Shown in pieces: positions 1 through 11,600 of a stretch of DNA of 64,000 nt (the first letter of the stretch is position 1; the number at the start of each line of letters is the position of its first letter). The DNA is from Carposina sasakii. Lineage: Eukaryota > Arthropoda > Insecta > Lepidoptera > Carposinidae. The notes beneath the pieces were generated by a model, which saw nothing but the letters and a program-made list of their open reading frames with translations, ran no database searches and was not told where the DNA came from. Where the stretch lies: contig CP053169.1 in assembly GCA_014607495.2 (NCBI GenBank), positions 4,588,001 through 4,652,000 on the forward strand. Direction: 5' to 3'. Position numbers and translations under genes: made by a program.

Positions 1-110
1 AATCAAAAATCAACTAGTTCTGGTAGACCCCCGACAATACCAGATACACGGACCAAAATTTTTTTCACGCCATTATAGACTCCCCGTCGAGTTTCCCTGG
101 CCACTTTAGG
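1..110. repeat. Relic of hAT-like MITE
   Basis: The stretch resembles the internal part of the better preserved element at 4746-4933: it shares the 'tggtggaccccc' and 'ttttttcacgcca' blocks and the 'gtcgagt' block. It is diverged and cut by the window edge, and no target duplication can be read here. Confidence 0.5.
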
Positions 111-119
111 TATCCCTGT

Positions 120-299
120 TAACATCATCATCATTCTCAGCCTTGGGAAGCCCACTGCTGAACAAAGGCCTCCCCCAACAACCTCCATTCCGACCGATCG
201 GAAGCAGTCTGCATCCAACTGACGCCCGCGACCTTGGCTAGGTTGTCCATCCATCACGCGGGTGGCCTGGCGGTATCCACTCTCCCTGTTATACACCAT
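120..299 (-). repeat. LINE 3'-end fragment
   Basis: Read on the minus strand, the segment carries the tail typical of lepidopteran non-LTR elements: a 'gaggcctttgttcagcagtgg' type block followed by a run of GAT triplets (124-136 as catcatcat on the plus strand). It is a 5'-truncated fragment lying downstream of the last visible eIF4H exon. The family name is inferred from the tail only. Confidence 0.5.
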
Positions 300-315
300 T
301 TAAATAGTAAGATAC

Positions 316-3300
316 CTGGTCGCGAAGCTGGCGCGTCGTCGAAGTTGCGCGGCGCGGCGCGGGGCGGGCCGCGCGTGCCGGGCGTGCCCGCGCCCGAGCG
401 GCCCATGCGGCCCCAGTCGCCCGGCCCGCGCGGCTCCTCGGACGTGCCGCGCGATGCCCGCCCGCCGCCGTCCGCCCAGCGGTCGCCGCCCGCCGGCCCG
501 CCTCTTTCGCGGTCTGAGCCATCGATACCATTAGTTTAAGTAGATAGATTTGAAAAAGGTTGTCAAGAAAGGGTAACACACGGACTGCAATTCAACTGCA
601 AGTCGACTGCAAAATTGCAGTTCCGATGCAGATATTGCAAGCCAACTGCACGTAACGTGCCGTGAAACTGCAATCAAACTGCACGTTGACGTGCAGTGGG
701 CTTCTCGCCGCTAAGATCCGCTACCGCTCCGCGCAACGTTGAAACATTGTTTGTGCAAATTGAACTTTTAGAGACTATTATGTGTGGTGTATTATCTACG
801 AACTATTTACCGCCTACTGAGTGAGACGAGCGATCCTGCACGTGTATGATGAATTTGATGAGAGCGAGATATCTCACTTTTAAACGTCAAATCCACAGAG
901 CTAAGTAATAACTAGACAAGGCAAGTGTTTCTACTTGGTGTGTAAAAAGGGATTGCAAACCACTTCTATCAGCCCTACACTCAGTCTGGCTTGAGAACGA
1001 GGTGTCTATTCTAATTCTTAAGACTATTTTTACATGCAAAGTACATACACTTAGTTTATCTAGTTATTAATAGCTCTGTGAGTTTGACGTATAAAAGTGA
1101 GACATCTCGCTCTCACCAAATTCATCATACGCGTGCTGGTAGAACTCTGCAGGGAAGGAGACTGGACTCGGGAGAGAATCAGGTCAGTGCACGTGCTTTT
1201 CCTTCTAAGTCCTCTTTCTTCGTCCTCTATTGCTGTTGGGAATTGCAAGTGTGTCGTACGTTTTTGTTCGGTAGAAACAATAGTAGCAACTCGCAAAATA
1301 CAGTCCACTAATATCACCAGCGCACTCTGGCCTAACAGAACCCGCTATTCTTTTCCCGCCAATCTATGGAGGTTTAGGATCCTCCATTTGTAACTGCAAT
1401 CAAACTGCACGTTGACGTGCAGTGGGCTTGCAGTTTCATTACGATCGTGCCAACTTCATTCAAACTGCATAGGAACTGCAATTTTTCTGTTGAATTTTAG
1501 TCCGTGTGTTTATCCAACACCTACTCGTATCTAACTTTACCCAACACCTACCGATTCGATTTGATACAAGAAAATAAAGGTACCCTGGGGACCTAGACTA
1601 TGTTACAGTTTTTAAGCTAGGTTCACGAACTTATCGAAACATTTTCATCAGAAGCGGTTACCCCGGTCACTGATAATCGTAGGATTACGCAAACGTGCAA
1701 ATAAGTGACGGCAATCTTAAAAACTTATGCGAAGTTTTGGCACTCATTTTGAACATAAAATAAAATTCGTACATTCAGCCCTGACTCAAGAAGGAGTGTC
1801 TATTCTTCCCAACTCCCTTTGAGAAATACATAGGTACGAGTAGAGTTAAGTACACTTATTTTCCCAGTTGCTAATAGCTCCATAAATTGGATGATGAATT
1901 AAATGTAAGATGTATCTATCTCACTCATTTCATGCCAAGAGTGTTGACTCAGCAATCAACTGAAGCTTTGCGCGAGTTTTTTCACTGCTTCGATTCGAAT
2001 TGCATTGCAACTGAATCTCTGAAAATTTCGCAAGCTTATTTTATGTTAAGCAGATACTAAATTATTAAAGCCGTGATATTAGTGATGGCCAATAAAATTA
2101 CAGTTAGGTTTATTATATGGATACTTATGATTTAAGTGTGGCAGGAAAAATTACAGAACAAAATATGAGGTTAATAGAAAGAAGACATAGTAGTCAAAAT
2201 TAAGCTAACAAGAAATATGCAAAGCAAGAGTTTAAAACCTGTCACACTCAGGGTGAATACGACTGTGAAGTGAAGATTATATTCCAAAGAACAATTCAAG
2301 CGCATAATTACGGAACGAATGCTTTTTGTACCTATGCTGTTAAACAGGTAAGGTAGTAATATTCACTACACAGGACCATCGTTTAAAAGAAGTGTGCAGT
2401 CTACCCTCAATATTAAGAAAAGAAAAAGGCTGAGACTACTGTTTACACTGTTTATTTTATTACACTTAAGTGTGTACAATTAAACAAATTGTTTACACTT
2501 TGCGAAGTGCTATAAAGTAGGTGCGGTGGATTTCACTTTGCACCTGCACTTCGTAATATTCGTATAAAAGCTTTATTGTACACAGTTAAGTGTAAAATAA
2601 ACAAACACTGGTATGTTTCAATACCGAAGTCCCATTGATTGACCGTTACGGAGCTAACAAAAATATTCAAAACTATGTTAACACTATAGGACTTCGTTAT
2701 TGAAGCAAATATAATTAAGTAGGTGCATAAAAGCAAAGCATGATTCAGTTCATAGTAATTGCAAATATAAAGAATCATAAAATAAAATCGTGTGAAAATA
2801 TGAAGAAAAAAAACATAAATAGTAAACATCTGAGGGCTCAGTGGGAGTTTCACTTCGCGTTAATGTAAACTGTTCAACCAATCGCGTAGCGCCCCGTTGT
2901 TCTTACTTTTATTACATCATGCCATATTGTGATTGGTCGGCTGCTTTACGTTAACGCGAACGAGTTTGAAGTGAAAACTCGCACGAAGCCCTCTAGTCTT
3001 ATTGTAAGCTGTATGAAGCTTTTTAATGAATGTGCTTCTTAGTTTGTCTCTAAACTACGCATCAATGGCTACAAGATGTAGATTTTTCCCCGTTAACGTT
3101 ACATACAGATTTCATTATCAGAGAGTTGTTTCTTGTTATTTATTTACAAACCTTTGCTTGATTACCACCATGATATGATGATATGAATGAGTGATGCTCA
3201 TTATCCCACTATTAAGAATACTTACACACCAATTAAAAAATGATAGACTATGGTTATGATGTGAAGCAATTTGTAGTGATTAATGAGATAATTGAAGCCA

Positions 3301-6300
3301 TAACTTGCAATTACTGTTTTTAACATAGCACACATCCTGATTACTGAATCTTATTATGAAATCCTAAAGTTTAAGAGGTAAACGAAATTTGTCGATATAT
3401 TTGACAATGCTCAATAGGATTGCATGATAAAAGTGTACTTCCATAATTTTAGCTAGTTTTAGACAAGCAGAATAAATAGTAAAAGTATGGCGCGCATGTT
3501 ACGAGTTTGATTCACAAAATAACTCCAGAAGTTGATATTGGAAGTACATACCTAACATTTTATGTATGCAGTCACACAGATAATAGGGTCGATTCCGGCA
3601 GTCACACTTAAACCTAACCTAATCTTAATCAGGTCTATCTCTCTCCGTTGTTAACATAAATGGCTGAGAGAAAAGGACAGGTAGGACTAATTTTACGTTT
3701 AGGTTTAAGTGTGACTGTCGGAGTCGACCATAATGTATTAATCTAGGAAACTAGTGCCATCGTTCACAGGACTTAAGTATTTGGTGAAACGCACTCTTAA
3801 ACAAACTATTAAAACGCGAAGCCACTCCATCCTTCCACTCTACAGCAAGACCGCGTGGCTTGTTACTTATTTGTATGATATTTAACTATATTAACACGTT
3901 CGCTGCCGGTTTTTTTAGCATGCCGAATCAGTTCAACATGGAATTAATAGTGGATTATAATCATTTTCATGTAAGAATGATTACGGATTTTTAAGGAACA
4001 AAATGAAAATGTATACAACGACATAGATACTTGCGCCTATGTCAGGTGCCTTCTTACGCGAAAAGGACTATAATATGAACTGACGGAATGGCATCGCATA
4101 TTAATAGTGTGTAAGCGTCTTAAATCAGGATGTGTGCTACCCATACAACGGTTAGTAAAGCAGCGTTACCCTGTGTGAACCCGCCACCTTGATGCCGGGG
4201 CGCCCGCCGCTCCAGGCCGTCGAAATGGTCGTACGTACCGCGGCCGCCGTCCCGCCGGAAGCCGCCCCCGCCCCCGCCCCCGCCGCCGCCCGCCCGGCCG
4301 CCGTCACGGTCCCGCCCGCCGCCGCCGTCGCGCCGCCCGCGGTCGAAACCTCCCCCCCTGTAGTTACACATCATAACAGTATAAAACTAGTGGACGCCCG
4401 TGACTACGTCCGCGTGGACTACAGAAAAAACAAAATGTCGAAATTATCCGGGATAAAAAGTAGCCTATATGTTAAGTGGGACCTGTCACAATATATTCGT
4501 AAAAACTGCATCGAAATCGGTTCAGCCGTTTCTGAGATTAGCGTGCACAAACGCACAGACAATCCGACAAACAGACAAAAATTCAAAAAATCATTCTTTT
4601 GGGTACTATTGCGTTGACAAAGGTCTCCTATATTTTTTCTCATATATCTTCCATGTACAGACAGCGATCCGTTACGTTTTTATTATAATGTATAGATAAA
4701 GTTGCTCCCGCTGTCTCTCTGTCCCTGTGCTTAGATATTTTAAACCAGGGGTTCCCAAACTTTTTTTACTCATAAACCCCTTTTAAAATTTAACTGGTCC
4801 TGGTGGACCCCCTACAGGCCTTCACCACACACAAATTAGTTGTAAACCCCCATTTTTTCACGCCAACGTAGACCCCCATCGAGTCTCTTGTGGACCCCTG
4901 GGGGGCCAACCTGGACCACTTTGGGAACCACTGTTTTAAACTAACGGATTTTGATGTGGCTTTTTAAATAGATGAAGTGATTCAAGAGGATGGGTTATTT
5001 TTAAAACAAGCACTAAGATGTCCGGTGGCCTACAATATTATTATGGAATGAATACTATTGAAGAAAATAAAATATTTTCTAATGATGTAACATAACAACT
5101 GAACAGTCGGGATCCATTATCCCACAGCCGACTGGACATCTAAGTGATTGTTTTCATCTTTTCAGTTTTTTTTATGATTACATAGTTTGGTTGTTTTTTA
5201 CGCAGTTGGGTTTTTGGATATTTTAAATTATGTTTTTACATGTATAGTATCACCATTGCACCCATGCAAAGCCAGTGCGGATGTCTAGTACATTAATTTA
5301 TAAAATGTCTCTGACAGTATTTCGGCCAAGCTACAGAGTTAGCCAGTGTGCAGGAGATTATAGTGCACAAGTGTGTGCACAAACACAGATGCACTCTCTA
5401 TTCCGCCACTGTCATAGTCCAATGGGACAGATACATCAGATACATGCATCTATATACATGATGTAACAAAAAGGGTATGATAAGCAAAATTGAAGAAATA
5501 GTCTGTTAGAGATAAATTCAACTTTGTACATTAATAAATGTGTGTTTGAAATGTGTTTTTCTGTGCACAGTAAAGAATCAGAATACTATGAATAAGCCCC
5601 ACTATAAAGAACCTACACACAAGTTTTAGACTCATTATGTTAAGTTTAATTATCAAGATAGTATAGAGAAATTCCTAAACAACTCAAGAATGTTCATACA
5701 AATTTGAAAAATAAACATGACATGATTTCGGGTTGCAAATTTTATGAGAAGGGTACCTTATACAAAATACTTGGCTATTTAACATCTTGCTTAACATACT
5801 AAAGTTATTATCAAAATTCCCACAGGAATGGATATTAATTGCCAATTGCCACTATTAGTCCAATCAATTGTGACAATGCACATACTACATATTTGTGTAC
5901 TGAACTAAGCTATATCATTTAAGAATACTGGAAGTATGTAATAGATAGATTGCACAAGGTATTGACAGTGAACAGTTCTTTACCCCTGATTTATTTGATT
6001 TTATTAGTAACTATGAATAACAAAGCTGAGGAAATGTTCCTTGGGTCTTTAGTTTTATGGTTTATATTGTTATATTCTTGCTTTTAGCGACACTAAAGTG
6101 AAAAAGGCAAATTTATTCCTGCAGCAACAATACCAACCATACATCCTGACTTGTTTTTCACAAAACTCAAGATTAGAGTCAGGGGTGTTGTGGATCCACT
6201 TTCATCCACATCCGCGGATGCGGATTTTAAGAATTCATGTTACGCCGACCCCATAAAATAATGAGAGGAACAACCAATCATGAGCTTCCCTACCTCCGTG

Positions 6301-7352
6301 CCCGCACCTTAGCACCAAATAGACCTTATATTTTGTTTCTGCGCATTCAAGGTCAATGTTCATAAAGTTTGCCTCTATCTGTACTTCAAAATAAGTCCCC
6401 AAAATAAGAGTTTACAAATGAAAATAAAATATACAGAAGGTAGGTAGATCTTTGTGGGTGAAAAATTGGTGTGCATGACTAGGATAACTTCACAACCGCA
6501 AAGATCATCCACAACTGCTCTTCATAATATTACCTGTCATTTCTTTTTTCTTCAGCAACGTCAATTTTAATAAAATTTCCATCTACATTCAATTGGCCGT
6601 TTCTTTCAATAGCTTTTATCAAATCATCAATATCTTCAAATTCTACATAGCAAAATCCTTTGAATTTGTCTGTGTCTCTGTCCATTACCAATCGTACATT
6701 TTTTATTTGTAAATCCTAAAAACAAATAAAAAGCATAAATTTATTGTATGTATCCCATAATGTGATGGCAGCAATATAATTTTATGAACTAATTATACAT
6801 ATAAATCACATAGCATCAGGTTTTTACATTGATATGCATGATTTGCATTTGCAATTATTACTTAATAATAAAATTGATAGTACTTACTGGGAAAATTCTG
6901 TTAATATCGCCTTGTATAACACCAGAGGGTAAATTGCCAACGTAAGCTTTGTATGGGGGCTCTGAAGGAAGGGGGCGGCCGCCAACAGTCCTTCTACCGC
7001 CACCAAAGTCTCTGAAATTACCATTATAACCATGTCATTTTCTAACCTAAAAGAAACTTTTAACGACACTTTACATTATCAATAAAGGACGAAATCACAA
7101 ATTTAGAGTCGGAATTAACTGCCGGCAATGGTAAATATGCATAAGCTTTATTATATATTGCACTTTCATTCAGTGTTATCGCTTTACAAAAACATGTATA
7201 CAGCAGGAAAACTGCAAAAATTTCGCAAAAAAGATTACACTATAACACAAAATCTACAGTCTTACTACACAATTACAAACGTTATACTTTAAATCAGTAT
7301 TATTTAATAAATACCTCGGATTTCCATCATCAAATCCACTGCGACCTGCCAT
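316..7352 (-). CDS. eIF4H: Eukaryotic translation initiation factor 4H (partial, 3' end off window)
   Basis: Five coding exons join with intact GT-AG sites and consistent phase: 7352-7315 (ATG), 7011-6888, 6715-6534, 4357-4170 and 513-316. The last donor, at 315, points to a further exon left of the window. The protein begins MAGRSGFDDGNPRDFGGG and then has a single RRM: RNP2 is AYVGNLP in exon 2 and RNP1 is KGFCYVEF in exon 3, with DRDTDKF before it. A glycine/arginine-rich tail follows in exons 4 and 5, including a run of ten glycines. This order matches eIF4H, the RNA-binding cofactor that stimulates the eIF4A helicase during cap-dependent initiation in the cytoplasm. eIF4B is a less likely alternative, because the RRM sits at the extreme N terminus and no DRYG region is visible. 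Exons 4 and 5 are far more GC-rich than exons 1-3. Confidence 0.9.
575..1510. mobile_element. Non-autonomous TIR element with internal hairpin
   Basis: The ends are inverted: the left end begins AACACACGGACTGCAATTCA, and the right end, read inward, begins AACACACGGACTAAAATTCA. A block beginning aactgcaatcaaactgcacg occurs near both ends (665 and 1394) in direct orientation. Two arms of about 85 bp (about 836-924 and 1058-1140) form an imperfect inverted repeat. There is no transposase ORF. It lies in the last visible eIF4H intron. The target duplication is not clear. Confidence 0.65.
2441..2612. repeat. Inverted repeat, arms about 38 bp
   Basis: The arm at about 2441-2480 ('gtttacactgtttattttat...') is inverted at about 2575-2612 ('...gtgtaaaataaacaaacac'), with some mismatches. 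It lies within an eIF4H intron and is probably a small foldback element. Confidence 0.5.
2832..2993. mobile_element. Small MITE
   Basis: The ends are inverted over about 25 bp: GAGGGCT..GTG.GAGTTTTCACTTC, allowing mismatches. Inner inverted blocks 'cgcgttaa' and 'ccaatc' also face each other. The element is 162 bp with no ORF and sits in an eIF4H intron. Confidence 0.5.
3586..3732. mobile_element. MITE, copy 1 (GGTCGATTCYGGC family)
   Basis: The left end (ggtcgattccggcagtcaca) is inverted at the right end (...tgtgactgtcggagtcgacc). A second copy of the same family lies at 35374-35499. There is no ORF. Confidence 0.65.
4385..4690 (-). repeat. LINE (RTE-like) tail, copy A
   Basis: The segment is nearly identical in inverted orientation to 32216-32522. 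Shared blocks include the 'gacgcccg.gactccgtccgcg' type start, 'cccggataatttcgac', 'aaccgatttcgatg.agtttt' and 'gtaacggatcgctgtctgt'. Related tails lie at 24185-24345, 31370-31560, 48530-48690, 53790-53900 and 59500-59815. Such tails in Lepidoptera belong to RTE-like LINEs; that assignment is from memory. Confidence 0.6.
4746..4933. mobile_element. hAT-like MITE with 8-bp target duplication
   Basis: The element starts CAGGGGTTCCCAAAC and ends GTTTGGGAACCACTG-like (actual ...CTTTGGGAACCACTG). It is flanked on both sides by the exact 8-mer TTTTAAAC (4738-4745 and 4934-4941). CAG/CTG termini with an 8-bp duplication are the hAT signature. It is inserted into a LINE tail whose uninterrupted counterpart is at about 53838-53868. 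Confidence 0.85.
5011..5260. mobile_element. Foldback element, degenerate copy
   Basis: The ends 'taagatgtccggtgg' and 'ggacatctaagtg' are inverted, and the interior shares 'gaatgaatactattgaagaa' with 33975-34234. The right flank to about 5260 ('gttgtttttta..gggtttttgga') also recurs next to the copies at 33890-33970 and 36550-36655, so it belongs to the same family. Confidence 0.6.
5460..5735. repeat. GGGTRTGMTAAGC repeat fragment
   Basis: The blocks 'aacaaaaagggtatgataagc' and 'ttgaaaaataaacatgacatg' recur at 33733-34615, 54775-54925 and 58860-58992. No coding potential was seen. The segment lies in an eIF4H intron. Confidence 0.45.
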
Positions 7353-8648
7353 GTTTAGAAACATGGAACTGATGAAAATTAAACACCGCGATTGAATGCT
7401 CGCATTTCGCACTGCGTGCACTCGGAATGTCAAAATATTCAAATTTCTGTCATTTATTAGTTCCCTCTTTATTATACTACATTAGACAAAAAGAGACAAA
7501 ATATTATTAAAAACGACTTTTTAATTTACTAGCTTGATCAAGTAGCAAGTTGAGCAGTGAGGAAGAAGCTTGATATTTTTTTGTTGATCACCAAGGAATT
7601 TACCCTGCTGCACTAAAACTGGAATGTGCAAAGAAAAATTACTTTTGAAAACATTATTATTAAGTTAACCCGGCGCCAGACAGACAGCGCTTCAAAGATT
7701 TGCACACTACTTTGAATACTTTGCAATGCTTTGAAAACACATTTGAACACATATTGACGCAACCTGCCAGACATTTTTCGCAAAGACTTTTCACCACAGT
7801 ACGCTGGACGACGATTTTATTATTTATGTGCATGTATTTATTTTTTACGTGTGCAATAAAATTTAAAGAAACGTCCGAGAAGGAGGCGCGAATGGATGTG
7901 TGAAATCGCGATGTAAATGTACCGTAATAAAATAAGGGACCTATGTATATTTGATGAATTTTAACTACTATTTCAATCTCACACAACCGTTTCGTTCAAC
8001 AATGCTCGCGCAAATGGACATTGCGCAAGTTAAGCATGCTACGCAAACATTTGAACACATAGGTACAACTTTGAACGCTTTGATGTGCGCTAAAAAACCG
8101 ACACCGCATGGCAAAGTGCAAATCTTTGTCCAAACTTTGCACACATATTCAAAGTCTCCTGCGAAACATGGTAATTAAACAAGTGTTCAATCAAGTGAAG
8201 CTATGTCTGGCGCCGGCTTAAAGCTATTAGTAATTTTCAAAGTATAAATTTTGTTTCAAAAAAATCCTAGGGTACATAGTTCAGAGCGATAATATTAGCA
8301 TCTTTAGTTTGTGGATAATATATCTACCTATTTCAAGTTCAATAGTATGCTGATGCGTGCTGTTTAGTTTACATAGCTCCTTAGTATGTCGTGCTAGGTC
8401 GTGCTGATGCTTAGTGTGATCACTGATCATGCCTGTATTTCGTTCCTAAGTTATTTTTTTAAATATCTCCCTATGCCCTCTCTTCTACTTTGTCTAATTT
8501 GAGAACGTCAATGTCAAGATGTCAATGCTTAGGGATATTCAAACCAGTTTCTTTACTCTGAGATCCAACCTATGTCACTCACAGTTCTGTCTTTCATGCG
8601 TGGTTTTTTAGGTTATGTTTAAAGTTATGTTCTTCAGAATAATTCAAA
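7353..8648. other. Intergenic region between divergent eIF4H and MYBBP1A
   Basis: The two start codons face away from each other, 1.3 kb apart. The core is occupied by the piggyBac-like MITE at 7669-8217. The remaining about 750 bp must hold both promoters. I see no TATA box or other motif I can defend. Confidence 0.5.
7669..8217. mobile_element. piggyBac-like MITE (TTAA target duplication)
   Basis: The element begins CCCGGCGCCAGACA and ends TGTCTGGCGCCGGC, with 13 of 14 terminal bases inverted. It is flanked by TTAA at 7665-7668 and 8218-8221. It is 549 bp with no transposase. TTAA duplication with CCC-type ends is characteristic of the piggyBac superfamily. It sits inside the divergent promoter region. 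Confidence 0.85.
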
Positions 8649-11600
8649 ATGAAGGAAGAAACCGAGTTAACAAATAATATAAAAGTAACCCCATCTCTAT
8701 TGGACGCCTTCAACTTACTAAAAACACCCAAGGACAATGAAAGGATAGCCGGTGCAGCAAAAATTATTTCGCAATTGCAAGGACAGGAGGTTAGAATTTT
8801 GTCTTTTTCACATTTTAATAATGTTGGCTGTTGATAATATTACAATTCGATAATTTTCTGCTTACAGAACCAAAAAGATATTGACTATGCACTCAAACGA
8901 TTAATTAGAAGTCTAGGAGCAACAGTGTTAGATACACGAACTGGATATTTTGCTGCATTAGTCACTTTGCTTTCAAAGTTTCATGAAATCACTATTTCAA
9001 ATGTGTTGGAACTTGTGAAGAAAGAATTGCATGCGAATGGATCCACTAAAAGTGTAAGTTCTCCTATCTGCCATGGTATAGTCATCATATTACTATTATG
9101 TTTACATAGTCATTTTCATTACAAATGTTGGTATGATAAATAATTCCCAATTTTTGGTAACCATTTCATTCTATATTTGTTGCCTTAAAATAATATTAAA
9201 AAAGTAGTAACATCCAAAACAAATATACTTTGACAGTATATCTAATAATTCCTCAGTACATACATAAACTAATTACTTATGTTGGATTGAATATCTACAA
9301 TTTAATGTACAAGTAATTTCTGATCTGTGTTTTTTACCATTTACAGGAAGTTGGTGACGTGTCATTTGGCCATATACTCGCTTGTAGTGCAATATTTAGA
9401 TCCAACCTGATCCTTCGTGGAAATATTGAGGAGCAAAAGGAAGTTATACATATTTTACTATCAGCCAGTCAGAAAAAATCATACTTAAGTACAGTTGGAT
9501 ATCTTATTCTTTTGGATTTCATTAGTGGGGTAAGTTATTTTCTTTCACATTGTTACTTTTAGAATACCTTAATTTGTCACCTTTATAACATTTATTTTTA
9601 AATTTTTATTACTTTATTAATTGAACTACTTGTAAACAAATACATTAATAACTAATTACATAATTTTTTTCTAGTTGAATAGCGAGCAATTCTCCTCAAT
9701 CATTTGGCCAAATGTGAAAGATGGCCTCAAGAAAGACTTAAAAGAACATAGTCTTGATTCTTTATACTTCCTGATTGTAATCAATAATAAGTATCCTGAA
9801 AAAGTGAAGATTAAGAAACTCCTTGGCAATTCAGATATTTTATGTGAAGAAAATATTCCAGTAATATGTGAGAAATTAATGGTTAGTATTTGCTATAAGG
9901 ACACTTAATTTGTTTATAAAACTGTAGTAATAATAATTGTAGAAATGTTGTATCAATATCTTTCATTTTATTTTGCAGGCAGGTATAGATTTCAATAGTG
10001 TCAACCATCCTATTTACAAAGAAATAGGAATACTTATAGCAAATTCTCCACAACTTCAATTATTCTGGACTGGAGTTGATAATCAACTTGTTAAACACAA
10101 TAGAAATAGAGAACTAGTTGCCATAAATATACTGACAAATATATTATCAAATCTCAAAGAAAATGGGGAGGTTATACCTGAACTCATAAGCAGAAACTTT
10201 TTCAAATTGTTAATGGATTGGTTCAAAGGATTACAGACAGCTAGTAAAATCAGAAACAAAAAGGATGATGAAGATGATCATAAAATTATGATTAAAAAAG
10301 AAAAGGAGTTATTGAATGCACTTGCAAAAGTTATGAAACTGGAGTTTATTGATAGCAAAACAAGATTGAAAGTTCTCCAAAAGTTACTTTTTAATCCAGG
10401 TGAAATGAACTTTACTGAAATAACTGGCACAAATTTGGTTAAGTCACTTGTGGCTGATTTAGATAAAAGTTGTGTTAAAAAAATGGCAAAGCTGTTAAAA
10501 GGAGTATTATTTAACACTACTAAGAAGTATGTTAAAGAAGATGTGGAGAGAATTTGGTACAATAATGAAAGAGTCAAGGCTGCTGAGCTAATATCTTATT
10601 TAGTGAGTCATGAATCTGTGAAAGATGATACAGAATTTAAACTCACATATATGAAGTTTCTAATGTGTTATGGATTTTTCAAGATTGGTGATGATGATGT
10701 TGCACCAGTTAGTGCTGATCTTGCAGGTAATGTAGTACTTCATGAATAAGACATTTTTTGTGTTAAACTAAAATTTCTAATGAGTCTTTGTAACAAGAAT
10801 CTTTTGTGATCTACTACAATTTTTATTTCTTTTTTAGGTGCGATAAAAGGATGTTTTTATCGTTGTTTTTCATCCAGGTTCTCCAGTGCAGATGGTCTAG
10901 TTACTGTACTCTCCTCACTTAGCACCTTTATTGACAATATTTTACAGAAAGAACAAGTTCGGACGAAAATAGAGAAGCAGTTTCCTAAAGAAAACATGGA
11001 TTGTTGGGAAATGCTTGTGGGTGTATGTAAAGTTATAGAGAAGAATGAGTCTAAATCTAAAGTTGATAAAGTATTTTTGATACTCTTATATCAACTAGGA
11101 CTGTTTTTATTTTCTGAACCTAATCATGTTAAAATTGCCAAAAGCTCCATAAAGGAATTGAACAGTTGCTATGAACATTTTAAAAAGACCAAGAAGAAAA
11201 AACAAAAATTAAGTAAGGAGGGCGAAAGTTTGGCAGAAGATGAACCTGAATGGATTGAAGTTGTTGTTGAAGTTCTCTTGTCTATCCTTTCTGCTGACTC
11301 TAGTGTCCTGCGGTCTGTAGTACAATGTGTATTCAGGCTTTTATGGGAGTATCTGACGCCGTCATCAATTGGTCAAATAGTATCTGTCCTGGACCCTGAA
11401 AGTGAGTCCAATCCCCTTACACAAGATAGTGGTTCGGAAGATAATGACGAAGATGATGACGATTCTAATGACGAAGAAAAAGAAAAAGATGAGGATAGCA
11501 GTACGAAGGAAAGTGATGAGGACATTGACAGTCAAAATGATGATGATGATGACGACGACGAAGGAGATTTGAAAACGCCTGATCAATTGCGATTAGCTGT

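Noticed and set aside
234..579. Overlapping GC-rich open frames on both strands
   Set aside because: Only the minus-strand frame continuing eIF4H (with acceptor at 514-515 and donor at 315) fits splice sites and protein composition; the others are shadows.
4189..4617. Plus-strand ORF of 142 aa, Ala/Pro-rich
   Set aside because: It is the antisense of the eIF4H Gly/Arg exon plus a LINE tail; composition follows from the other strand.
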